Assembly: GCA_021397835.1 (NCBI GenBank)
Contig: JAJFZO010000256.1
Location: 3,828,501-3,892,500 of the forward strand
Reading direction: 5' to 3'
DNA: 64,000 bases
Origin: Moringa oleifera
Lineage: Eukaryota; Streptophyta; Magnoliopsida; Brassicales; Moringaceae
Below are positions 1-12,500 of the stretch, one piece after another. Positions within the stretch are counted from its first letter, which is position 1, and every line of letters starts with the position of its first letter. Below the pieces are notes generated by a model. That model had not been told where the DNA came from. It saw only the letters and a list, made by a program, of their open reading frames with translations, and did not search any database. The position numbers were made by a program, and so were the translations under genes.

Positions 1-16
1 TTAAGGAAACACTGAC

Positions 17-3000
17 CTTGAGATACATGTCAATAGCCCGATAAAGCCCATCATGAGCAGGCCGAGAGACACTAGACACCATCTCTGCTAGATCAACAAA
101 CTTTGAGGATGGCAGATTAGGATCCTTTGCAATTTCAGCAAGGTACCCATCTATCAGTTTTGCCACCATCAGCTTAGAAGCATCTGATAAAATCCCTGGT
201 TTTCTAGCCTCGTGAACCTCATGATCCTCGTCTCTTGATTCAATTTCAACGTTTTGATCTTGCATCAGAAACTCCTTCACTATTTTATGTACTGTATCAA
301 CATCGTACATGGTATTTTCCCCTTCTGGTGCTCGTATCAGAAGATCATTCACAGAAGCCTGCTCCAGCTGTTGTCCTATGCTCCTTATCAGTTGTTCCCT
401 CACGATGTCTCCAGAGTTGACAGTAATGGCTGCTTTCAACAACTTAAGCAAGAAACTGCAGGAGACACTGCCTTTCTCTGTATGCAACAGCCACACAATT
501 GTATCAACTACGGTTTGATACTTCACCAAATCTCCATATTGGATCATACCCTTGCTGAAACCTGACAGCCTTCTGTAAGCATAAGCCTTCAAGGCTTCTC
601 CGATTACTTCATTAGACAGTATTCCTTTAGTTCTAATACTCATTATAACACGCTTGTACAAATTAATTTCAAGTTCGCACAAGTCCTCAACCCACCAGTC
701 CTTTGGAACTAATCGATTTGTGAGCCCATTGTAGTTTGGATCATTTCCATTTTCCTCTGGGAGCTTCTTCCGGTTATAAGTATATGACCATTCAACCTTG
801 GAAACATCAATGCAGGCCTTGATAGCTATAGCATCAACACAGAGGCTGACCACCTTCAATTCCTCAGATAGAGGTAATAGAGACTTGGTTGTCTGAAGAA
901 CAATTATCGAATCTTTCCAGCTGCGAAAAATGCTAGAGTTTAAGAAGACATCAATCTTGTAAATGAGATTCCCTTTCTCAGTGGTCTCATGCATTCCTAG
1001 GTACTCAGCTGCACATCGAGCAGCAACAACATTGTATGCATTGAGAGTGACAGTCATGCCATAACAAAATTTGGCACAGATCTCGAAGGCAACAAGCCCA
1101 CCAGGAATGTCAGAAAGATTAACTTCATCACTCTTTTCTTCATGGGAGGTTGAGACCAACTTCTGCAAGTAGGCACACTTTGATAGGAGCGGAAACTGCA
1201 TCCCATATTTATAATCCATCAGTATCACAATAAAGAGATATGTTAACTATGCAAATTTATGAATCTATTAGTTCTAGAGCCAAATGAGATGAATTGAACT
1301 GAGGATGCGTGACTTTACTCAATCTTGTTATTTAGTTTTTATAATGGAGCCTGAGTTAACTCTAGATTAGAAGACAACCAGTTGCACAAGTTTTCATCTC
1401 AACCAGTATCAATCCCCTTATCAACTAAGGAGGGTCTCATTTCAATCTTTGCAATAAACTTGATGTAACTTAATTAACAGATATAGCATCACAAATCAAA
1501 TCAAAAAGCTATGCCCATTTAGCCTAACTCCCGCCCTTTGTTCATAAGTACTTCAAAACTTGAGTTATCATCTCAAAACATGCACAAGTAGCTCATATCA
1601 TCATGACCTAGCAAATAAGACTACTCCCACTAGTCTCTTCTATGCACCAGTGAAAATGTCAAATCCAAGGATCACTCTACCCGACTAAGCCGAACATGAA
1701 ATTGAGAAACCAAGATATCATTTCGAATTACTGCATTTTGAAATATTACCAGACAAGGACACTGATTCAGGTGTTGATACAAAATCACCAATATCCAGAA
1801 AAGTGAAAATACTATTTTTACAAGCCAAAATGATTTGCTAGATTAAAGATGACACATACCTTGTGTAGGAAGAACTTTACATCCCCAACATAAACAGTGA
1901 TGTCGGTTGCCAACTCGCTTGTCACATACCTACAAGGAATATGTTGCTTCGAAATTACTAAAAGATCTCCATAATTCAAATATACAAGATAAAAAAAATT
2001 AAATTACATGGGAGCTTATTATTAGGAATGAAGACTATTTAACTGCATTTATACCCTTTTGTTTGTGCCTATCCACAATTTCATGAAGCCACGTAATTTG
2101 TTATTATTTTTTTTTTTTGTTGAAATTTTCTTTGGAGCATTGACCATATGTCTGCAGTAACATATTAAAAGTCGTGGTTTGATTATCTTCCCAAGGAAAA
2201 TTGTAAAAGATCATTAGATTCTGTGTTATATCTCAGCCAGTCACCTGTTTCAAATAACCAAACTTATTTCCACCTTCAGTATATCAAAGCAATGCTTCTC
2301 CGAAGGGCACAGCTAATACATTATACTCTTCCTAGAAAAGGTATATTTACATGAAATGCTCTTCCTGGTTCCCTTTTTGCCTCTCGCTTTAGAGGCTGTT
2401 TTCACATGTTAGACTTGGTGACGTTACCTAACCATTAACCTCTTTTCAAATCCCTTGCATAGCCAGTGCAGTCTTTCGGAGATCAAATCAAGGACTTCAT
2501 ATCAAATCCTACCTTCACCCAGGATTTGAGGGGCTTTTCGGAAAGGAGAAGGATAACCTAGCTAATGATCCCTTTATCAATGGAATAACGTCTAGAGAAA
2601 ACAAAGCATTTAGCAAGTTTTTCATGACACCCTAATACCGCAGAGGCGTAGCTTCACACCTTTCCTTGTAAAGCATCATAATAGCTTTAGAAAGACAGAG
2701 AAAGTGAACTGGGTCTGCTTTATCTACAGAATTATGGAACTCTGTCCAAAGGGGTCTGCAAATACCTCAAGGCTATGCTATTGAAACTAATATGTTTAGA
2801 CTATAAAGTGGTGTGAATACTATGTTTTTAAAAATAAATAAGCCATTACAACCCCGGGAATCACCTTTCTCCAACATCTTTATCAGAAAAGGAAGCATTT
2901 TACCACCTCTTCTCACAATCCACATTGAATACTTAAGGCACATATCAAATTTCTTTGGGCTCTATATTCTCAAGGATGGAGGAAATGACTAAAAAATAAA

Positions 3001-3980
3001 CTCAGAAGGAAAAAGAAACTCTATGTGTGCCATTTGCATTCACAGTATCTGTTGCCCGTTAGTACAATATCCTAGGTCCACATCTACGAACTGAAATTCT
3101 TTGATCTAATTCGAAACTAATTTTGCTTTAGTCAATACCTTCCCCACTAACATAAACGTAATTGTTTCAGTTGCAAAATTGAAAGAAAAAAGCATAACTC
3201 CCAAAATGACTGCAAAGTCATTCACTAATAAACTTCAGTTGAATTGCAGCTGGCGAATCATCTAACATTTAACGTTTCAACACAGGGTGACATATATAGT
3301 AGTACGGTAATGCATCTAATCATAGAATAATTTGAATAAGTAGAAATTGTATGTTCTGAAAATATGTTGAACAGAAAAAGTGACAAAATCAGAGCAGGAA
3401 TTATTTCCCCTTCAGCAAGATGACAACATGGTACCTTGTGAACCTAAAGAATTCACATAAATAAGCCAACTTATAAAACAAGAGAAATTTTTTAGAGGAT
3501 AACATCAAAGTCATGCAAATATAAGGATACTTTTGTGGTCTGAGAAACAAGATCAAAGAGGATGCACTTTTTTAATATGATATGAGATCATTAGCACTTA
3601 GCCGGCACTAACAGAATCTCAGAAATGACCTCAGACACTTTTTCAGCTATTTACATCCCAAAACTCTGTTGCAGAAGTGCTCCAGTTGCATACAGCCCCA
3701 AAAGAAATCTTAGGTTAAGCATAAGCATCAACTTTACTAAAAAGGCTACCCTAAAAGAAACGGCAGAGGCAATTTATAATGAACAGAACCAAATAACAGA
3801 GTCAAGAAATCATTGGCAACAATCACGAAAACAGAAACACATCAATATTTGGTCCAACAATAACCCTTTGGCAAGAATTGAAACAGGAAAGGCATATAAA
3901 GCTTCTAAACTTTCTCACCTGACACCATCTCCATCAGTCTGAAAGGCATCAGGCTTTGATCCAAGTTTCATGAACTTCAT
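17..3980 (-). CDS. NPY: NPY/MAB4-like BTB-NPH3 protein, 5' three exons only (partial)
   Basis: Exons in gene order are 3980-3919, 1929-1860 and 1195-17. They join in phase to 437 codons, and the 3' part lies beyond the left edge; a donor (gtcagt) follows the codons for AIDMYLK. The start gives MKFMKLGSKPDAFQ, the typical start of the NPY subgroup. A BTB/POZ fold spans about residues 29-130 (TSELATDITVYVGDVKFFLHK, then FPLLSK and CAKFCYGMTVTLNAYNVVAARCAAEYL). The NPH3 domain starts near residue 210 with DWWVEDLCELEINLYKR. Family knowledge: NPY proteins act with AGC kinases in auxin-dependent organ formation and PIN polarity at the plasma membrane, and may serve as CUL3 adaptors. Closest subgroup by eye is NPY2/3/4, but this is not settled without a tree. 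Intron 1 (1930-3918) is about 2 kb and holds no recognisable gene; intron 2 is 1196-1859. Confidence 0.9.
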
Positions 3981-5930
3981 CTTGCAAAGCAAAAGATCTG
4001 CCGCGTTGAAACCCCAAAACAGACCTTCCTCACTACTCAATGGATTACTGCTAAACCAAATTCCTCACACTAAACTCCTCACATCCCCAATGAGATGTAC
4101 ATAAACAAAAATCAAGGAAAAATTCCCTGAAGAGGAAAGCAATGCCCCAGGAGTGGGGACCAAATTTCTAAATGTAACTAACTTTCTGAGCTTCAAGAGA
4201 GAGTAAAGAAGGATCTAAAAGAAGGGGAAGGATATATGCCGCAAAGGGTATGACCGAATCTTGACAGCAATCCAGGCAAGGAGTCTGAGTAAGAGAGAGA
4301 AATGATAGAGGGAAAAATGGGAGATTTTAGTAATTGTTTAAGAAAAGGTTCTCTTGAATGAGAAGAGAGCCCAAGAAGAGGCTGTTTCCTTGGTCGGCGG
4401 CAAAGCCCATGGAGCCCGGGGTTGCCCAGTCATCCCAGGGGACAGCCAAAAGGCTCTCTGTACTAAACAATTCCTCAAAACCAGAGGCACCCACAGGCAC
4501 AAATCTGACTCTCTCCAATCTGCCCAGCAATTTTTTCTCTCTCTCTTTGATTCTCTGTTTTTCCACTTTATTTTATGGCTTAAAAAGATTCACATCACAA
4601 GACCTTTTGCTCTTTAAAGCTTCAAGTCCCAACTTCAACATACGCAAATCAAAGTGTTTATATAGTTTTTTCTAACCGTTGGAAGTTCGAAACCTGCAAA
4701 GGAGAACAGCATCTTGGTATCAGTTGGAACCACCGAATCAGTAGACAGGAAGCATCTCCTCTTTTAAGTTTTTGGCGAAAGTATGGGAATAAAAGAAAGA
4801 TCAGAAAACAATGCTATTATAGTAAAGGAAAAATCAAATATCAACTACCAACAAAAAATCGCTACAAATTGAACTGAAATCTGAGGAATCTACCAGAATA
4901 TATCACAGAAATCTAGTTAAATAATGGAAGCCAGAGATCATACTGTGCTTTATGGTGCAAAACCCTAACACATCACATGAAGAAATATGCCCTTTATCAA
5001 CTTGAGGAAACAGAAAGACAATCACCACAAGCCGTTCTCCGTGTAAACCCCAACAAATACCAAAACCTACGTACCAAGATAGGAGCACTAAACAATTATG
5101 GTTAACCAATAGAAGTAAACGACACCCATTTCAAGTATACAGAAGAGAACAAAACCAGGCCCTGAAAACCAAAACCACCTCAAAAAGATGGAGATTCCAG
5201 AACACAAGAACTACATAGAGACATCAAAATGGAAAAGCAATACTTACCCAGAAATATAGACCACCACATTCATAACTTTGCTTCTACAAAGTGTTACAGT
5301 GACAGTATAGGTAGTTCATGCATGAGCACCGAGTCCACAGTACCCAAACCCAACAAAGATACAAAATATTCCCACAACCCACCAAGACCAAAAGCTAAAT
5401 AAACTACCTAGAAATACCCATAAGTGAAATAGCCAGTGCCTTGTTTCAGAATATTTACCCCGAAGTACAACCAAGCACCAAACACACTAAAAGAATTTCC
5501 GTCACGGAAGAACCTGCTGGCAAAGAGTTTCATCAAAGCTATTACCATGGCTTTCTCACACAAAATTTTGCTTTCACTTTACCTTCCTTGTTAGTTTCCC
5601 TTTCTAATACCAGTGAAGAAAGTAAAAACTATTCATCCATTTTTAAGAGTTGGCATTAAGACACCATCACCTTTGCTCAGCTTTGCACGCCAAAACTGAC
5701 ACACAGCTTTCTTGTTGAGTTGTTGCCTCTCTCCTTTATTAAATTCAGACCCTTTACTTGCGCCTGTTAACTCTTTCCTTCAATATCTGTTAGATCCAAT
5801 TGATTTTCCTAAAAAAAAAGAAAAATCTTCGCTGCTTGACTAAAACTGTATCTTTCATTACAGTGATCAAAGGACAGCAGAAACAAATCAAGAATAGTGC
5901 GTGCTTGACGACCTGTCAAAGGTTGAATGA
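3981..5930 (-). promoter_or_regulatory. NPY-like gene leader and promoter region
   Basis: This stretch upstream of the ATG is less AT-rich than the desert beyond it. Two start models fit. In the first, a TATA-like CTATATAAAC (minus strand, 4665-4656) drives a leader of about 650 nt. That leader contains short upstream ORFs, for example ATGs in the CCCTGGGATGACTGGG and CTCCATGGGC stretches near 4410-4440. In the second, transcription starts further out, with a leader intron from a GTAAGT donor near 5250 to a CTCCTTTGCAG acceptor near 4696. The sequence alone does not choose. No conserved coding region was recognised. Confidence 0.5.
4673..4683 (-). promoter_or_regulatory. MSA-like element (TCCAACGGTTA)
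   Basis: The minus strand reads TCCAACGGTTA, which fits the mitosis-specific activator consensus YCYAACGGYYA bound by MYB3R proteins. It sits about 8 bp upstream of the TATA-like CTATATAAAC. The match is seen directly; G2/M regulation of this gene is inference, and it fails if the true start site lies further upstream. Confidence 0.4.
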
Positions 5931-7444
5931 TTAAAGTTCTAAAAAGGCTAAAAGTTAATTTGTTTCTTGTAGTTGTAGGTTTCTGTGAGAAACAATGACA
6001 TGGTGAGAAAATTCTTTCTTGGGCTAAAGATATAAAATGACATCATGAAATTTTAATATTCTTTTCTTTTTGGTTCAAGCTTGCATTGATTACAAATCAT
6101 TTAATTTCATCTATTTTCTTTAAATTTTTTTATGTTCATGTGCTTTTTAAAAATTTAATAATATTAATATAATATTTTAAAAAATTCTTTTGATAACTTG
6201 CATTTCTTATTCTTAGTTTTGATTATTTTAATAGGCAGAGTAATTTAATGGCCTTCTAGGAACAATTAGAATAAAAATATAGATTTCATAAATATTTTTT
6301 ATGTATCTTATAATCAATTGTGATTATAATATCAAAGAAAAATATCACAAAAATTTAAATTATATTTTTAATTTAAAATTAATGTATCAACTTGATCAAT
6401 TATATATCTAATATTTAATTTAAGTTATATTAAATTTTATCTCAAACAATTGTAAGAAATTTTAAAAATCATTATTAAAATAGCTCAAAAATAATTCAAA
6501 TAAATTTAACACTTATTTCAAAGTCATCCTTCAAATTGAATAATTTTAGATTTTCAAACTATTTTTTATAAAATTTTTGATAATAAAATTTTTTAAAAAT
6601 ATATTTTTAATATTCAAAAAATTTTGAAATTTTTTATAATGATAATTAAAATATTTTTTTATGTCCATAAATAATTTTAAAGAAAAACTCATTGCCACAA
6701 ATCCTTAATTTTACTATTTTTAAATTTTTATATAACTTTTAAATTAAATTAAATTATTAAATATATAATTAATCAGTTTTTAAAATATAAAATAAAAAAT
6801 TAAATCATAATATCAATTATAAAAAAAAAATAGGGTGATGAAGTAAATATTTTACAATTGCTTTTACCGAGTACAATAGTGTTAGTACATTTTACTTGTA
6901 GTAAATTTTTCATTGAAATGGTAAAAAAGTTTTACGTTCTCTTATAAACATACAAACTTAAAAGAATCTTACTTTTGATTTGGTGTCGGATTTGAATATT
7001 TGCGACTTTCACATGAACATACTTTGGCGAATTATTTAATTGCATGGTCAACATGCAATATGACAACAATAAACTAAATTATATGAACATGCATGTTGTC
7101 TCACATAATCTGCTGATGTATTTGAAAAATATTATATATTCTTATTTATTAAATTTCAATATCAATAATATTGTCGCCTCAAATTTAAAAAATTATCTTT
7201 GAGATATGTGAATTAATGCTTTATTAGTAATTTTAATATTAAATTATTAAAACATAATGTTATTACTTGATGTGATTTGTATTGTAATATCATATATTTG
7301 AGAAATGCTCGTAATTTTCAGATTCATGGTTATAAAATTAGTGAGTAAAAATTCTTTTGTGATGGTTGATAGAATTTATTTTTTTATTATATAAAATTTA
7401 GAAGCTTGAGTGAGATTTAATTAATAATTATTTATAATATATAT
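5931..7444. other. AT-rich intergenic DNA
   Basis: Very AT-rich low-complexity sequence without a credible reading frame. It includes a degenerate foldback copy at about 6290-6840, listed separately. Nothing else is recognised. Confidence 0.7.
6290..6840. repeat. Degenerate foldback element, family A
   Basis: The left part (TCAATTATATATCTAATATT, then TTAATTTAAG) recurs in inverted form near the right end (TTAAATTAAATTATTAAATA, then TATAATTAATCAG). The same core recurs near 9400-9480, 36.0-36.6 kb and 38.5-39.0 kb. Boundaries are approximate and the arms are heavily diverged. Interpreted as an old non-autonomous foldback (MITE-like) insertion. Confidence 0.4.
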
Positions 7445-7886
7445 GATTAATTATATGGAAAAGATTTATATTTTATTTATAATTTTAAATTGATATTCTT
7501 AATATAAAATTTTTATTTATAATTTTTATTAATATTAATAATTTTACATATGTGATGTATAATTATTATAATATTTTTAAAATAAATAAAATATTTTTTA
7601 TTCTTATGATTCTCTTTAAATATTTATATATTTATATGTTTGTTAAGTTTGATAAAAAATATTATGTTTATTTTGATAATATTTAAAAATATTATAATAA
7701 TTATACAAATAAAAATTATATATATATCACGTGTATATATAAAATCATTAATATTAAAATAAAATATCAATAAACATGTCATATTGATATATTTATAAAA
7801 AATATAAATTTTAAATAAATATAATTTTTTATCAATTTTAATTTCATGTCATAAACAAAATATATGTGTTTTTAAGGTAATTAATT
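7445..7886. mobile_element. Foldback (MITE-like) element, family C, copy 1
   Basis: About 442 bp with imperfect terminal inverted repeats. The left end reads GATTAATTATATGGAAAAG; the reverse complement of the right end reads AATTAATTACCTTAAAAAC. Internal arm blocks also pair: TGTATAATTATTATAATATT on the left, and its inverted counterpart AATATTATAATAATTATACA on the right near 7685-7706. It carries no coding capacity. Copy 2 at 47.86-48.36 kb shares the ends and arm order. A target-site duplication was not clear. Confidence 0.6.
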
Positions 7887-8364
7887 TTAATATATATAGA
7901 ACAAAAATTAATGCATAAAAAAAGTTTTAAGTAAATTTTATTAATTTAAATCATATTTTTATAATATTTATGAAATAAAATAATGAGATTTTTTTAAGAA
8001 CTCAATTATTTAATTCACAACTACCAAAATGTATCAAGAACAACTATTAGTTACAGAAAAAAATAAAATTAATTTTAATCGAATATCCAATGTTAACCTT
8101 CAACAATTGATCGCATTTAATAGCTGCGACTATACCCACTTAGATAAAAATGTAAGAATATAATTGTACAAAAGAGTCTCTTAATCCTTGTTTTACGCTA
8201 AAAATACCAAAATTTAAATTTAAATTAGAAACACAATTGTACACTAGAACATCATAGAAATTACTTTATGAATCAAGAAAAATTAATGACAATGCAGTCA
8301 AAGTATTTATATCGTAATTGTCTCCAAGACGATCGAATCTTTGACCAAACAATTAAAGTAGATT

Positions 8365-8383
8365 TATATATATATATATATAT
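8365..8383. repeat. (TA)n microsatellite
   Basis: About nine TA units, perfect. Likely length-polymorphic. Confidence 0.9.
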
Positions 8384-9169
8384 GAAAGATAATAATAGAA
8401 TAAAAGTTTAATTAATGGAATTGCAAGACTGGTCTATAATTTTAAATATTAATTTAATTAGCCCATGTTGAAACTTAGTTACCCGAAATGAACTCCTTAA
8501 TTGTTAATTTTATTCACCCTTTATTATAATTATATTGATACAAGTTTTTAAATGTGACATGTGGCCAACACCATTGATCAAGAGTCAAACTCTATACTCT
8601 TACCTTTTTGTTGTTGAATTGAAGCTGAGCTTCTCAACTCTCAATTTCATCAATTAGGAAGATTTAATGAGGGATATTGAGTGATTGACTTTAATTTTTT
8701 TTATTTATTTTTTTGGATCTTTTTTTCAAATTTAATTTATATTATTTGCAAATTAGATCTCACTTGCTTATAAGGATCCATTAATTAGAATATGAAATCA
8801 AATTAGAAAACCAAATGGTTCGCTTATATAATTAACAAAAACATTTCATATTCCTTCTTGAAGCACAATCTTGCTATATTATAAGATATTTTGACCATTA
8901 ACAAATTCGTTGTACTATATAAAATCATTATCTTGAAAAAATATGTTTTATTAATGAAAACTATTGATTAAATAACCAATTAGTTATAATGATTTTATTT
9001 TATTAATAAATTTTTAGAAATTAAACAAAATTTATGGATTGATTAATAAAAAACAGAAAACCTTCGACATTTAAAAAAATAAAAACACAAAAAAATTAAA
9101 CTATACCTGCTTTTTATTATACTTCAAAATATGGGTTATACATTTTAATGATTCAATTTAATTTAATTT

Positions 9170-9500
9170 AGATCACATGGAAAAATTTAAAATTTAAAAA
9201 TATTTAAATTAAAAATTTATATAATTAATTTTGATATAAAATTTTTAAAGTATATAAAAAATTATCAAAGGTTTTAAAATTTTTTTGAGTATTAAAAATA
9301 ATTATATAATTTTAAAAAAATTTAAAATTTATAAAAAATAATTCGTAAGTAAAAAATTATTCAAGTTTTTATAATCATTTAAGTGAAAGTCTAATTTAGA
9401 TTAAAATAAAATATTAGATATACAATAATCTAATTAATATATTAAATTTTAAATTAAAAATGGATATAATTTATGATATTTTTATAATTATCCTAAAAAA
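9170..9500. repeat. Degenerate copy of foldback family A
   Basis: The reverse complement of about 9400-9480 (AAATATCATAAATTATATCC, TTTTTAATTTAAAATTTAAT, ATATCTAATATTTTATTT) closely follows the order of blocks at about 6340-6415. The copies are therefore in opposite orientation. Boundaries are uncertain because the surrounding DNA has the same composition. Confidence 0.35.
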
Positions 9501-12500
9501 ATTACAAAACTTATAAAAACCGACCATGTATTTTGTGAGTGTCTATGAGGCTTTTATGATCTCTTTTATAGATCAATACTCTAAATCCCAAAAAAAAAAA
9601 AAATTTCTTTCATCACTATAAATTGGAGTCTCAAGTTTCTTTTTTTTTTCTTTTTTTTTTTTAAAGAGGAGTTCTTAAATCCCCCTAATTTTGAGGCTAA
9701 CAAGAAGGCATTTGTCATGTGATGCTTACCGTTTCACAAAATTAGCGGCATATATCATGCTCCTTAGAAAACACTTAATACATTCTAATTCAAACTTTTA
9801 CCTTATAATTCTATATAATTTGATGGAATCTTGGAAATCCCAAATTTACCCATTTAAGACCGTTGTAAGTTTGTTTAATTAGATAGGAGATTAATTTTCC
9901 AAAAACAAATTGGTGAAAAGGGTTATGGTTAGGCAAGCAAGATGTTAAGATGGGTCCTACAATTGCCTAATTTTGATGATTAGGAAACCAAAGGAATTCA
10001 ACTCTTTTACCTTGTGGCCAAATGCATGCCTACTACTAAGTGGATAAAACCCTGATGGGTCTAATCTTTGATTTTGCCACTTTGTTGGTATGCTTGCTTT
10101 TGTCCCTGTCCTCCCAAAACCTATCATCTTCCTTCCAACAAGATTTTACAATTAATTTAGTCAATGATTATATCATGTATAATTTTGGAATATTTGAATT
10201 TTGATTTGACTGTAAATAAAGTAAAAACAAAATAATTCGATAATATTGATATTCCAAATCGTAGATAAGATGCGTGATCTTATAAATATTATCCGTTCAA
10301 TGGTTTTTATTTTTTTTGAAAATAATCATCATACAAAATTAAGATATGGATAGGCATATATTGTATCAAATTAATAAATTTATACTAGACAGAAAATTGA
10401 ATATAAAGTTTGAAAGGTAATTTTTGTTTTACCTCTTTAATTTACACAGCAACAACTTTCAAAACTCAATTTTTTAAAGAAAAACTATAAAAAATAGTAT
10501 TATAAATAAGAAGGATTCATTATGCGCATAATGTGTAAAATATTACAATTAAAGCTCGTTAATTAACTTATGTAGCAACTAGGACTTTCTACGTATTTTT
10601 AATCTTAATTAAATAGTTAATCACATTTATAACTCATTCATGTACTAACTAGAGCGAGAAAAAGTGTACCTTACAACTTGATAATCTAAAACAAATCACA
10701 TGGGCACCAATACATACCTTAGTTTAATTAAGCATATTAATTCACAATTCTAACTATTACATTTGGTTAATTATTCATGTTGATCACAATTTGTACGTAC
10801 CCTAATCATGCCAACCATTGGGCATCGACATAATCAAGGACCATATCACATGAATCTAACAAATATTGAATGGCATGTGTCAAAACAGAAGATTGTCGAA
10901 ACATCATAAGTCGAATTAATTAGTCGTAAATTCTACTCTTTATGTAGTAAATTGAATCCGCGTGGAGATTGGACCACCACTAATTGCAACCATTAATTTC
11001 CATGTTCTTGGGTTTTTTAAGCAAGTGAGACCCAAGATTTAGATCAAGGTGAACATTTTCTAATTGCGAAATAGTACAATTAGATGCGAAAAATTAGTAT
11101 CATTTAGATGTCAATATGTTTAATAGGAAGATTTGGTAGCCAAAAGGGAACTTCTAGGCATGACCGTGCCAAGATTTTAGGTTTGAATAAAATTTAATCA
11201 AGTACGAAAAGCATAATTGAGCCACCTTAATTTCATAATTAATGTTATGATTTTAGCTTTGTTAATTAGGGTTTGATACTTAGAAAAGGGAGAAGAAAAA
11301 GATGGTATGCTCTAATTAGAGTCATAAAAACCAAGACAAGCACAATTGAGTGTCATGATCAAATTCTTCATTGTAGTACATGAAAATGCAAATCATTACT
11401 AATTATGACATGAAACCTTTTGAATTTTCTTTTTGGAGGATTATGAATTTATAGCAAAATGTTGGGCATATTTAAAAGTTGAAAAAGACACAAACTTTAG
11501 TGCTTGTCAATGTCTTAGAATTCATTGACCATATCTTTTCCCTTTTCATGTTAGCTCTGTAAACTATTGAGAGAATTAGGCTTCAAATGATGTAAAATTT
11601 GATGGGTGTTGACTACAATAATATATGCCATCTGGCAGATATTTTCTGCTTTAAAAATATCTTTATAATAAAATTTTTAATAATTTGAAAATATATTTAT
11701 AACATATGAAAAGTTAAAATTTAATAAATTATTTTCATAAAATGATTTTGTGAAATTTAAAATTTGTATTATAAATCATGTTGAAGTTATTAGATTAGAA
11801 GTTTATATTTTAATATAAAAATAATATTTATTTTGATATTAAATTTTATAAAATATTTCATGTAAAATTTTTTATAAAATAAAAAGCACGATATGATATT
11901 ATAAATATGTTGAATTAGTATTTTGTTGACTACGTGCTAATCTAACACATAATACTTTTTTATAAATTATATAATTAAAATTTTATAAATTATATATTTT
12001 TAAATAAATCAATAAAATTACACAAAATAACATGAACCATCAAGATTCAAATGTATTTGAATCATGTGCTATGTTGAATCATATGCTGTAAAAATTAAAT
12101 AAAATATAAAACAACACGTTATTAAAAAGATCGTATCAAATACGACTCGCATTCACTTTGACCTAATATAATTATATATCATGTGATTTAAAACAATCTA
12201 CTTATCACTTCTTATGATAAATTCATTTACTTTAATATACTTTAAAATTGATTTGATAACAAGTTAAAAACTATGACAAAAGTAAATAGGAAATGAATTT
12301 AATAAGGAGTAAGCTAACTTATTCTAATTTTTGAATTTTTAACTATTATAATTCACCAATTCATGGTCATGCTTAAAAGTAACGCATGTAGATATTTTAC
12401 GGGTAATTTAAAACAAATTAGGTTACAAATAACAAATAAAACGCTTTTGCCTCCATAGGTTATGTTAGCATCAACCATCGTTGAAAGGACTTCACAAAGT

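Noticed and set aside
3625..3942. 105-codon frame antisense to NPY intron 1 and exon 1
   Set aside because: It overlaps conserved NPY coding sequence on the other strand and its product is not recognised.
4327..4566. 79-codon frame upstream of the NPY-like gene
   Set aside because: It opens with GTG, not ATG. The shorter ATG frames inside it are treated only as possible upstream ORFs.
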